64,000 nt of DNA from Sulfurimonas sp. (GTDB lineage: Bacteria; Campylobacterota; Campylobacteria; Campylobacterales; Sulfurimonadaceae). The stretch lies in NCBI RefSeq assembly GCF_028714975.1, contig NZ_JAQTLH010000006.1:1-64000 (forward strand). The letters run 5' to 3'. Below the pieces are notes generated by a model. The model worked only from the letters and a program-made list of their open reading frames with translations, did not search any database and had not been told where the DNA came from. Position numbers and translations under genes: made by a program. Each line of letters opens with the position of its first letter. The stretch's first letter is position 1. Positions 56,703 to 64,000 of the stretch are shown one piece after another.

Positions 56703-56752
56703 ATCCTGAATCATACCCAAAGGGCACGCGAGTTCAGGATGACGCAGACACC
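56703..56752. repeat. Inverted repeat overlapping the 3' end of pdxA
   Basis: ATCCTGAA (56703-56710) and TTCAGGAT (56733-56740) form an 8-bp stem. The right arm and the following gacgcagacaccgtcatt are within the pdxA coding end, so the last codons (TVSASS and stop) come from the repeat. Confidence 0.5.
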
Positions 56753-57666
56753 GTCATTCCAAACTCTATCGCACTCTTGATTGCATTCTCATAGCTTAGA
56801 GTGTTTGCTTTGCCTTTGTAAGCTATGTCAAAGGCGGTTCCGTGATCTACCGAAGTTCTTATTATCGGCAGGTTTAGCGATACATTTATGCTCTCGTCAA
56901 AATAGAGCGCTTTAAGCGGTGCTAAACCTTGGTCGTGGTACATCGCCACAAAATGTGTAAATGAGCTTCTCATGTGCGGCGTAAAAGCGATGTCGGGTAC
57001 GATTGCGCCTACAAATAGTTCTTGCCCTATTGTTTCATTTGCCTCTTCAATAGCCGCCTCTATAACTCTCTCTTCATCTCCTAAAACGCCGTTATCTCCC
57101 GCATGAGGATTTAAACCTAAAACGGCAAATCTTTTGTTAGGAATTGCTCTGTTTAAATCAAGGAAAAAGCTAAGAAGTCCCTCTTTTGTTATGTGGCTTG
57201 CCACTTCTCTTAAGGGTATGTGTTCGGTGTAGAGTGCGACAAACATCTTATCGCATCCAAGCATCATAATGGCATCTTTTTTGAAGTAATCGCGAAGCAA
57301 ATCCGTGTGTCCTTTGTAGTGCAAACCTGCCAACGACCACGCCTCTTTATGAATCGGCATAGTTACAACCGCATCAGTCTTTTTTTCTTCGCAAAGTTTA
57401 ACGGCACTCATAAATGAGTCATAAGAGTATCTTCCTGCATCTTTATCTACACAACCCTCTCTTATGTTAAAACTGCCCTCAACTTCAAATATCTCAAAAT
57501 CAGACGGAATTTCTACATCCAAAAGTTCACACGCCTGATGGAGCATATAGGAGTTTATGCAGTAGATGGGAGTACAAATGGCAGAGATTTTTTTATGAGC
57601 TTTTAGGGCAATTTCAATCCCGACTCCGTTTAAATCACCGATACTTATTGCAATGTATGGTTTCAT
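56734..57666 (-). CDS. pdxA: 4-hydroxythreonine-4-phosphate dehydrogenase
   Basis: A 310-residue enzyme of DXP-dependent pyridoxal phosphate synthesis, oxidising 4-phosphohydroxy-L-threonine. Motifs include AISIGDLNGVGIEI, VTMPIHKEAW, LNPHAGDNG (metal His), FVAMYHDQGLAPLK and RTSVDHGTAFDIAYKG. It overlaps pdxJ by four bases; the two act in sequence. The final residues TVSASS come from the adjacent repeat. Confidence 0.96.
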   Translation of the reverse strand: MKPYIAISIGDLNGVGIEIALKAHKKISAICTPIYCINSYMLHQACELLDVEIPSDFEIFEVEGSFNIREGCVDKDAGRYSYDSFMSAVKLCEEKKTDAVVTMPIHKEAWSLAGLHYKGHTDLLRDYFKKDAIMMLGCDKMFVALYTEHIPLREVASHITKEGLLSFFLDLNRAIPNKRFAVLGLNPHAGDNGVLGDEERVIEAAIEEANETIGQELFVGAIVPDIAFTPHMRSSFTHFVAMYHDQGLAPLKALYFDESINVSLNLPIIRTSVDHGTAFDIAYKGKANTLSYENAIKSAIEFGMTVSASS

Positions 57667-58454
57667 CTTGTAGTCAATCTCTTCATCTCTTTTACGGCGT
57701 CTGCTAAACCGCTAAAGACGCTTCTAGCTACTATGCTTTGTCCGATATTTAGCTCCGTAATCTCTGCAATCTTCATCATCTCGTCGACATTGTTGTAGTT
57801 CAGTCCGTGTCCGGCTGCGACTTCCAAACCGATTTTTTTGGCATGTTTTGCGGCTTCTTTTATAGCCGTAATTGATTTTTCAAGCTTTATTGCCAACTCG
57901 TGACGAGGAAGTTGCAGCTCTTTTATGGAGTGGTTTGAGTAAGATAGAGATGAGTTTAACATAGCGTAAATATTTGCAAAACTCCCCGTATGAAGCTCTA
58001 CCATCTCTGCCCCCAATTTTTTTGACATCTCTACCGCCTCTATGGTCGGGTCGATAAAAAGTGAGACTGGAATGATATAGTCATGCAATAGTTCGATTGC
58101 ATAAGAGATTTCATCTTCGTATTTTATGACATCAAGTCCGCCTTCAGTCGTCACCTCTTCTCTCTTTTCCGGAACCAAAGTAGCGCGGTGCGGTTTTAGG
58201 TCTGTTACTATATTTAAAATGCTTCTGTTGATAGAACATTCAAGGTTTACGGGCATGGTGGAGTGCTTCATAATGTTATAAGCGTCGACATCTTGAATGT
58301 GGCGTCTATCTTCTCTTAGATGGATGGTTATCTGGTCTGCACCGCTTTGACATGCGATGAAAAGGGCATTTAAGATATCAGGGTCATTTACTCGTCTTGC
58401 CTCTCTTAAAACTGCCACATGGTCGATGTTTACGCCGAGTTTCATACTACTCAT
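57663..58454 (-). CDS. pdxJ: Pyridoxine 5'-phosphate synthase
   Basis: A 263-residue TIM-barrel enzyme joining 1-deoxyxylulose 5-phosphate and the PdxA product into pyridoxine phosphate. Motifs LGVNIDHVAVLREARR (active Glu/Arg), TIHLREDRRHI, NLECSIN and ELNIGQSIVARSVF are present. AGGA lies seven bases before the ATG at 58454. It is about 20 residues longer than E. coli PdxJ owing to an insert near residues 105-115, common in this phylum. Confidence 0.96.
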   Translation of the reverse strand: MSSMKLGVNIDHVAVLREARRVNDPDILNALFIACQSGADQITIHLREDRRHIQDVDAYNIMKHSTMPVNLECSINRSILNIVTDLKPHRATLVPEKREEVTTEGGLDVIKYEDEISYAIELLHDYIIPVSLFIDPTIEAVEMSKKLGAEMVELHTGSFANIYAMLNSSLSYSNHSIKELQLPRHELAIKLEKSITAIKEAAKHAKKIGLEVAAGHGLNYNNVDEMMKIAEITELNIGQSIVARSVFSGLADAVKEMKRLTTR

Positions 58455-58463
58455 TATTTTTTC

Positions 58464-60398
58464 CTAAAAAGTTTTTTTGATTATATCATTGATTTCATTA
58501 GGGTTTTGCGTTGTAGCAAAACAGCTTTTAGTTCCGCAAACCATAAAAAAATCATCGTCAGAGGCTTTTTTTTGGATAAACGGATACTCTAAAGAAGCAA
58601 GCTCAAGCGCCTTTGACTCTAAGTTTTTCAGGTTTGATTTTATAACTCTCTCACCCTTTAAATATCTTAACATTTGGCGTAACATATACGGGTAAATAAC
58701 GGGGCGTCTTCCCAGCTCGTATGAGTTGTATTCTAGCGTTTTAAACGCAAAGTGATTATATTTGTCATCTTCAAGCAGAGTGCCTAGAGAGAGCAGAACA
58801 TCAACTATTATTGCAACTGAACTTGTGTAGGTATTGTCCGAGATATCTGCTTTTGTTTCAAACTCTCCTACGCTAAATCTCCATGTTCCTTTGTCGTAAA
58901 ATCTCTCTAATGCCATATTTGCAAAGTGTTGAGCACGGATAAGGTAGAGTTCATCCCCCGTGGAGTTAAATGCTTCAATGAGTGCTTGAGATAAAAACGC
59001 GAAATCTTCTAAAAATGCCTCTACCTTTGGAGTTTTATGTATGAGAGCCGTATGGTAGAGTTTACCCTCTTTGTACATTGACTCAAGCAGAGCATCAAGG
59101 TATTTTATAGCTCTTTGTTTGTATGAAGCGTCTATATTTCCAAGCATAAAAAGAGCTTTTATCATCATAGCAGACCATGAGACTTGAACTTTTTTATCAC
59201 AAAACGGATAATCTCTTTTTGCTCTTAATCCCCCAAGCAGAAACTTTATATTTTCAAAATTTTTCGGTGTTTCATCACTTTTAAATCTGATGATATTTTT
59301 CCCCTCAAAATTTCCATCTTTTATTACGCTTAGTTTTTCTAAAATCTCATCTATCGCTTCGTAGCCGTTTTTACTTAAGAGTTCATAAACTTCATCATAA
59401 CTATATGTATAGTAAGTTCCTTCTTCTCCATCGCTGTCCGCATCGCTTGCACTATACATTAAGTCGTCTTCGCTCATATAGTTATGCCAAAAATCGGCAA
59501 TCTCTTTGGCAGTTTGTAAAAAACTTTCATCTTTGTAGGCAAGGTAAGCATTTGTGTAAAGTTCACAGAGCAGGGCATTATCGTAAAGCATCTTCTCAAA
59601 GTGCGGAACCGACCACTCCTCATTAACGCTGTAACGGCAAAATCCGCCCTCTATCAAATCATACATACCGCCTTTTTTCATATTTTGAAGCGTGTTTAAA
59701 ACCATCGCTTTTGCGGATTTGTCATCATATAGTTTGTCGATGACAAGAAGCGTGCCGAGCGTGCTTGCATGCGGAAATTTCGGTGCTAAGGAGAAGCCGC
59801 CGTTTGTCGTGTCGTAGTTGTTTTTTACTTGAAGCATAAAGTTTTTAGTAAAATCCTCTTTTAGAACCGTTGCCTCTTTTGGATGTTCTTTGTGGTTTAA
59901 AAAATTCTCTATCTCATCGGCATTTTTTAGTATCTGCTCATCTCTTTGCGATATTTTGTCGGCTATGAGTTTTGTAAGCTCAACAAACCCCATCCCATCT
60001 ATGCTTCCTTCACGAGACTGCGGCGGTATGTAAGTTCCCGCAAAAAACGGTTTGTTTTCGGGGGTGCAAAATATGGAAGTCGGCCATCCGCCGCTTCTGC
60101 GGTTTAAAAGCATATAAACCTCTTGATAGTGCTTATCTATGTCGGGTCGCTCTTCACGGTCAACTTTGATGCAGACAAAGTGGGCATTTAAGATATCTGC
60201 ACACTCTTTGTTTGTAAAGACATTTTCTTCCATAACATGGCACCAATGGCATGAGCTGTAGCCGATGGATATAAAAATTGCTTTGTTTTCATCTTTGGCT
60301 TTTTTAAATGCTTCGTCGCACCACGGATACCAATCTACTGGATTATCTTTGTGCTGTTGTAAGTAAGGTGAATCTTCTAGTTTTAATCTATTTGACAT
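58464..60398 (-). CDS. DUF255 thioredoxin-like protein (YyaL family)
   Basis: A 644-residue protein. Residues 1-160 form the DUF255 thioredoxin-like domain with [14 protein letters not shown] near 47-60 (CxxC). The remainder is an alpha/alpha-toroid of the six-hairpin glycosidase type ([35 protein letters not shown]). Relatives are widespread (spermatogenesis-associated protein 20 in animals); activity not established. It ends nine bases before pdxJ. Confidence 0.9.
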   Translation of the reverse strand: MSNRLKLEDSPYLQQHKDNPVDWYPWCDEAFKKAKDENKAIFISIGYSSCHWCHVMEENVFTNKECADILNAHFVCIKVDREERPDIDKHYQEVYMLLNRRSGGWPTSIFCTPENKPFFAGTYIPPQSREGSIDGMGFVELTKLIADKISQRDEQILKNADEIENFLNHKEHPKEATVLKEDFTKNFMLQVKNNYDTTNGGFSLAPKFPHASTLGTLLVIDKLYDDKSAKAMVLNTLQNMKKGGMYDLIEGGFCRYSVNEEWSVPHFEKMLYDNALLCELYTNAYLAYKDESFLQTAKEIADFWHNYMSEDDLMYSASDADSDGEEGTYYTYSYDEVYELLSKNGYEAIDEILEKLSVIKDGNFEGKNIIRFKSDETPKNFENIKFLLGGLRAKRDYPFCDKKVQVSWSAMMIKALFMLGNIDASYKQRAIKYLDALLESMYKEGKLYHTALIHKTPKVEAFLEDFAFLSQALIEAFNSTGDELYLIRAQHFANMALERFYDKGTWRFSVGEFETKADISDNTYTSSVAIIVDVLLSLGTLLEDDKYNHFAFKTLEYNSYELGRRPVIYPYMLRQMLRYLKGERVIKSNLKNLESKALELASLEYPFIQKKASDDDFFMVCGTKSCFATTQNPNEINDIIKKTF

Positions 60399-60502
60399 AT
60401 TTAATTCTTTAATTTTTTATGTAGATTATTTAAATCTCTCTTTTTTTGGGCTTAAAGCAAGGGGTATAAGGCTATTTTAATACTATTGTAATCATTTATG
60501 AA

Positions 60503-60508
60503 TATAAT
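60503..60508 (+). promoter_or_regulatory. -10 box of the dCache_3 GGDEF/EAL gene
   Basis: TATAAT within TGAATATAATAG, 34 bases before the ATG at 60542. Confidence 0.45.
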
Positions 60509-60541
60509 AGTGATAAGAAATAAAAAAAAGATTATATAAAT

Positions 60542-62854
60542 ATGCAATACGGCAAAAAAATAATACTTACTATTTTAGCAATTCAGACGATTAGCTTTCT
60601 GATTCTTATGTATTTGGGGCATTATCAGTATGTGACGGTTTTAGATATGACTGTTTCTAAAAAAGAGCGAGATACCGCGCAGCTTATAAACACGATATTT
60701 GACCAGATAAAAGATGAGTATGGCAGATACGGAAATGAAATTTTATCAAATCCTAAAGTAGCAGAAGCATTTGCAAAAAAAGATAGGCAGGAGCTGTTAA
60801 ATCTAACTATGCCTATATATAAAGAGTTAATACAGCGTAACGAATTTTTATCCGTTATGCACTTTCATACGGTTGATAACCATAGCTTTTTACGAATCCA
60901 CAAACAGGAAAGCTTTGGAGACGATCTTAAAGATATTCGTCCGATTATAGTAAAAACAAATATTTCAAGAAAAATGGAATCCGGTTTAGAAGTCGGAAAG
61001 TATGGCGTTAGTTACAGAGTAGTATTTCCCGTCTTTCATAAAGGCGAATATATCGGCGCATTTGAATTAGGGGTGGATATTAAGTATCTTATCTCAAAAC
61101 TTTCAATATCAAACGAGTATGTACCGCTCTTTTTAATATCAAAAAAGGCAGCCGAACCTATTTTTATGTACAGCCAAGGAGTTGATGACTATTTAGCCAA
61201 GTTTTCGGATGATTATCTAATCATAAAGTATAAATCATCAAGTGAAGAAGAAGAGTCGGTCTTAGATGTAATTGATGAGAGAATCATCAGCGAAGATAAC
61301 TATTTTAGAAAACAGAACAAAAAAGAGTATCTTGTTTTTAAAAGTTTTATCTTAAAAGATTATAATGAGAGAGATGTAGGCTATTTTGTTTTTAAAAATG
61401 AGATGGATTATTACAAAAATACGATTATGTTTATCAGATGGTTTTCAGTTATAACGGCTGTTTTGATAATTATCGTAATTGCTCTGCTGGTAAATGTATT
61501 GATAAAAAACTACACTGATAGACTTAACGAACAAAAAGATATTTTGGATTTTCAAGCTCATCATGATGCTCTTACAGGACTTCCCAATAGGATTTTATTT
61601 AGCGACAGACTAGAACAAGCCATCCAAAAAGCAAAACGCCAAAAAACAGAGTTCGCGCTTCTTTTTATTGATTTGGACAGATTTAAGCAGATTAACGATT
61701 CGTTAGGACATATGTTTGGAGATAAAGTTCTAAAAGTTATATCAAAAAGATTGCAGGGAATCGTCCGCAAGGAAGATTCCTTGTCGCGTTTAGGGGGTGA
61801 TGAGTTTATACTTCTTGTGGAAGATTTAAAAGAAGAGATAGATGTTTCTGCACTTGCAAAAAAAATTATTTTAGTTCTAGCCGAGCCGATTATTATAGAG
61901 AACAATACGCTTTATATTACTACTAGTATCGGTATAAGTATTTTCCCAAAAGATGATACGGATGCGGATAATCTTTTAAAATATGCCGATGCTGCTATGT
62001 ATAGGGCTAAAGAAGAGGGCAGAAATAATTATCAATACTACTCGGCAGAGATGACGGAGCTTGCACTTAAAAGAGTCGTTATGGAAGCAAGCTTAAGAAA
62101 AGCATTGGAAGATGGAGAGTTTATCGTCTACTATCAGCCGCAAGTAAACGGCAAAACCGGTGAGATAATCGGTATGGAAGCGCTGGTTAGATGGAAGCAT
62201 CCGAGTGAAGGACTGATTTATCCAAATAGTTTTATTCCATTGGCTCAAGAGACAGGACTGATTATAGCGATTGACCAGTCAGTAATGAAAATAGCTATGA
62301 AGCAGGTGGCCGAGTGGTATAGCAAAGGTCTCAATCCCGGAATATTAGCGTTAAATCTTGCTATGAAACAGTTAGGGCAAGAGAGCTTTTTAGAGACACT
62401 TGTGACAATAATGCAAGAGAGCGGATTTAAGCCGGAGTGGCTGGAACTTGAGGTTACGGAGGGTGAGATTATGAAAAACCCCAAAAGCGCTATTGAAGTT
62501 CTAAAAAAGATTAGCGATATGGGCATTGAAATCGCAGTTGATGATTTTGGTACTGGATACTCATCTCTCTCATATCTAAAGCGGCTCCCGATTGATAAGC
62601 TAAAGATTGACAAGTCATTCGTAGACGGACTTCCTGACGACGAAGAGGATGTTAGTATCGCAAGAGCTATTATTGCTCTTGCACATAGTTTAAAATTGAG
62701 TGTTATTGCCGAGGGTGTTGAAAACAGAGAGCAAAAAGAGTTTTTGGTAAAGAACGGATGCAGTCACATCCAAGGTTATTACTACTCTAAACCGATACCA
62801 TCAGACGAGATGGAAGAGATATTAAATAATAGAGATACGAAGTTTAATAATTAA
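60542..62854 (+). CDS. dCache_3 sensor with GGDEF and EAL domains
   Basis: A 770-residue membrane protein. TM1 is near 7-27; the periplasmic dCache_3 domain (about 30-290) has NHSFLRIHKQESFGDDL and SYRVVFPVFHKGEYIGAFEL; TM2 is near 297-320. GGDEF near 418 is preceded by an intact RKED inhibitory site. EAL (MEALVRW near 544) keeps ALNL, LEVTEGE and [14 protein letters not shown], so both activities appear possible. The sensor matches that of the hybrid kinase at 31972-34200. The last gene of the window, another cyclase, follows 83 bases later. Confidence 0.92.
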   Translation: MQYGKKIILTILAIQTISFLILMYLGHYQYVTVLDMTVSKKERDTAQLINTIFDQIKDEYGRYGNEILSNPKVAEAFAKKDRQELLNLTMPIYKELIQRNEFLSVMHFHTVDNHSFLRIHKQESFGDDLKDIRPIIVKTNISRKMESGLEVGKYGVSYRVVFPVFHKGEYIGAFELGVDIKYLISKLSISNEYVPLFLISKKAAEPIFMYSQGVDDYLAKFSDDYLIIKYKSSSEEEESVLDVIDERIISEDNYFRKQNKKEYLVFKSFILKDYNERDVGYFVFKNEMDYYKNTIMFIRWFSVITAVLIIIVIALLVNVLIKNYTDRLNEQKDILDFQAHHDALTGLPNRILFSDRLEQAIQKAKRQKTEFALLFIDLDRFKQINDSLGHMFGDKVLKVISKRLQGIVRKEDSLSRLGGDEFILLVEDLKEEIDVSALAKKIILVLAEPIIIENNTLYITTSIGISIFPKDDTDADNLLKYADAAMYRAKEEGRNNYQYYSAEMTELALKRVVMEASLRKALEDGEFIVYYQPQVNGKTGEIIGMEALVRWKHPSEGLIYPNSFIPLAQETGLIIAIDQSVMKIAMKQVAEWYSKGLNPGILALNLAMKQLGQESFLETLVTIMQESGFKPEWLELEVTEGEIMKNPKSAIEVLKKISDMGIEIAVDDFGTGYSSLSYLKRLPIDKLKIDKSFVDGLPDDEEDVSIARAIIALAHSLKLSVIAEGVENREQKEFLVKNGCSHIQGYYYSKPIPSDEMEEILNNRDTKFNN

Positions 62855-62878
62855 AATATACAAAAAAAATAGAGTTAG

Positions 62879-62887
62879 TGCTATAAT
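62879..62887 (+). promoter_or_regulatory. Extended -10 promoter of the terminal GGDEF gene
   Basis: TGCTATAAT, predicted start near 62895, 43 bases before the GTG start. Confidence 0.55.
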
Positions 62888-62937
62888 ATTTTGTATCTAT
62901 AATTTTTAATAATATTTATTAAAACAGGAGATCTAAA

Positions 62938-64000
62938 GTGAAGGTAATACAAAAATATTTTCCTGATATAGAAAAATGTGTTCAAGATTTTAATATTAAT
63001 ATTGAGAGTCTACAGTCTAATAACACTAATGAACTTCTCTATAGCAGTGTGATAACGGAATATAAAAAACTGTTTTTAAATCTTTTACTCTCTACTTCCA
63101 AAGAGGATATTGAAAATAATACTACGGTATTAGTGCACTTTGCGATTGAACATGATATATCCTATCTATTTTTATACAGTGAATTTATCACCGTTGTTCG
63201 TAAACTGCTAGGCAGCCTCCTTGAAAAAAAAGATTTTAAGCATATAGATGAGCTTAATCATTTTTTTGCAGAACATGAGCATCGTATTACCGAGTTATAT
63301 CTGCAAAATTTTTTAAATCAGCTTAAGCTTAAAAGCGAACTTCGCCTCTCCCGCATTGGGTTGATGCCTGATAAAAAGTTTATGGTGCATTATGAAAACC
63401 ATATCAAGTGGGTAATAAACCTTATAAATTATGTTCAAAAAAAAGAGTATGATAACGGATATCCTGAGTTAAACCCTACTAAATGCGAATTTGGTAAATG
63501 GATGGGCTGCGCTACAACTTCTTATGTGCTCTCTACTACCCATTTTAAAGTGATAGAAAAACTACATATAAATCTCCATGACTTGGCTGCAAATGTTATT
63601 AGCTATTGCAAACGAAATGAGTTTCGTCCTGCAACTCTTATTCATCTTATGCAGCGGATTGACTACTATTCGCTTGAGATAGGAAGCGAGATAGCTTTTT
63701 TAAATGAAATTGAAGAGAGTGCTAAAGACCCTCTTACTCATCTGCTGACTAGACGGCTGTTTAACAAGATAATGTTAAACAAGCTTGATATTGCCAAAGC
63801 GACCGGCAGAGAATTTGCTTTGATGATGTGCGATTTGGATCATTTTAAACTTGTCAACGACACTTACGGTCACAGTGTAGGAGATATAGTGCTTAAGCAC
63901 TTCTCCAAAGTATTAGAAGATACTCTTAGAAAATCGGATTATATCTTTCGTTTCGGCGGCGAGGAGTTTATGATTTTACTGCCTATGACGGATAGAGAAG
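62938..64000 (+). CDS. Zinc-sensing (CZB) diguanylate cyclase, 3'-truncated by the window
   Basis: An open frame from GTG 62938 (CAGGAG seven bases upstream) runs off the window after 354 residues. Residues 1-130 are a helical domain of unclear type, possibly globin- or hemerythrin-like. Residues about 150-240 fit a CZB domain: HYENHIKWV, KCEFGKWMG, and FKVIEKLHINLH supply a His155/Cys183/His210/His214 zinc site. A GGDEF domain follows, with HFKLVNDTYGHSVGD, RKSD inhibitory site and GGEEF at 340-344. This order resembles E. coli DgcZ, which zinc inhibits, but with an extra N-terminal domain. Expected to be a cytoplasmic c-di-GMP synthase. Confidence 0.85.
   Translation, partial: MKVIQKYFPDIEKCVQDFNINIESLQSNNTNELLYSSVITEYKKLFLNLLLSTSKEDIENNTTVLVHFAIEHDISYLFLYSEFITVVRKLLGSLLEKKDFKHIDELNHFFAEHEHRITELYLQNFLNQLKLKSELRLSRIGLMPDKKFMVHYENHIKWVINLINYVQKKEYDNGYPELNPTKCEFGKWMGCATTSYVLSTTHFKVIEKLHINLHDLAANVISYCKRNEFRPATLIHLMQRIDYYSLEIGSEIAFLNEIEESAKDPLTHLLTRRLFNKIMLNKLDIAKATGREFALMMCDLDHFKLVNDTYGHSVGDIVLKHFSKVLEDTLRKSDYIFRFGGEEFMILLPMTDRE

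Overview
The window looks like ordinary chromosome of a Campylobacterota (Epsilonproteobacteria) member, most likely a Sulfurimonas-like chemolithotroph. This is inferred, not searched. Grounds: AT-rich DNA; promoters dominated by extended -10 boxes of the form TGnTATAAT without a clear -35; the accD-thiE-rlmH-dksA gene order; an FlgS-type kinase; a fused CcsBA (system II) cytochrome c maturation protein; gnnA/gnnB lipid A genes; and many c-di-GMP and chemotaxis sensors. I found no rRNA, tRNA, CRISPR array, insertion sequence or prophage.

Layout. 1-2.7 kb: tail of a frameshifted methyltransferase, a haem-binding chemoreceptor and recO. 2.9-8.7 kb: glutamate synthase gltBD. 8.73-9.07 kb: a gene-poor gap holding a probable antisense-controlled 19-residue hydrophobic peptide (best candidate for an undescribed element). 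9.07-14.4 kb: accD, thiE, rlmH, dksA, a membrane protein, dusB and a possible PD-(D/E)XK protein. 14.4-16.1 kb (minus): cheX-like, fliN and a FliO-like gene. 16.2-22.6 kb: TauE/SafE, uvrA, a DUF4160/DUF2442 pair, selD and mnmH. 22.6-26.2 kb (minus): a signalling operon of periplasmic binding-protein-like sensor, SCO protein and six-TM GGDEF/EAL protein. 26.4-34.2 kb: SDR/DUF2867 protein; a tight minus operon of cytochrome c, lpxB, gnnB, gnnA and an LpxA-like protein; a hybrid histidine kinase. 34.3-40.4 kb: dihydroorotase-like protein, YdcH-like protein, tgt, efp and a haem-sensor GGDEF/EAL protein. 40.5-50.6 kb: dnaE, a small membrane protein, YggU family, M18 aminopeptidase, FlgS-like kinase, ccsBA. 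50.6-55.3 kb: DUF2461, RHH/RelE toxin-antitoxin, hemH, HAD phosphatase, coiled-coil membrane protein. 55.3-64 kb: methyltransferase, YceI, pdxA/pdxJ, a DUF255 thioredoxin-like protein, and two diguanylate cyclase genes, the last running off the window.

How the genes work together. Several products depend on covalent c-type haem made by the CcsBA protein (with HemH making haem): the cytochrome c and two sensors carrying periplasmic CxxCH motifs. Signalling is unusually dense: four c-di-GMP proteins, two histidine kinases and one chemoreceptor, with sensor modules reused across output types (haem module on a chemoreceptor and a GGDEF/EAL protein; dCache_3 on a hybrid kinase and a GGDEF/EAL protein). 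The lpxB-gnnB-gnnA cluster implies a lipid A built on 2,3-diamino-glucosamine. selD with mnmH implies selenouridine in tRNA.

Short GTCATTGCGAG-type palindromic repeats sit in four intergenic gaps and one forms the 3' end of pdxA. Most start sites were chosen by Shine-Dalgarno position; several are internal to the longest open frame and are noted.
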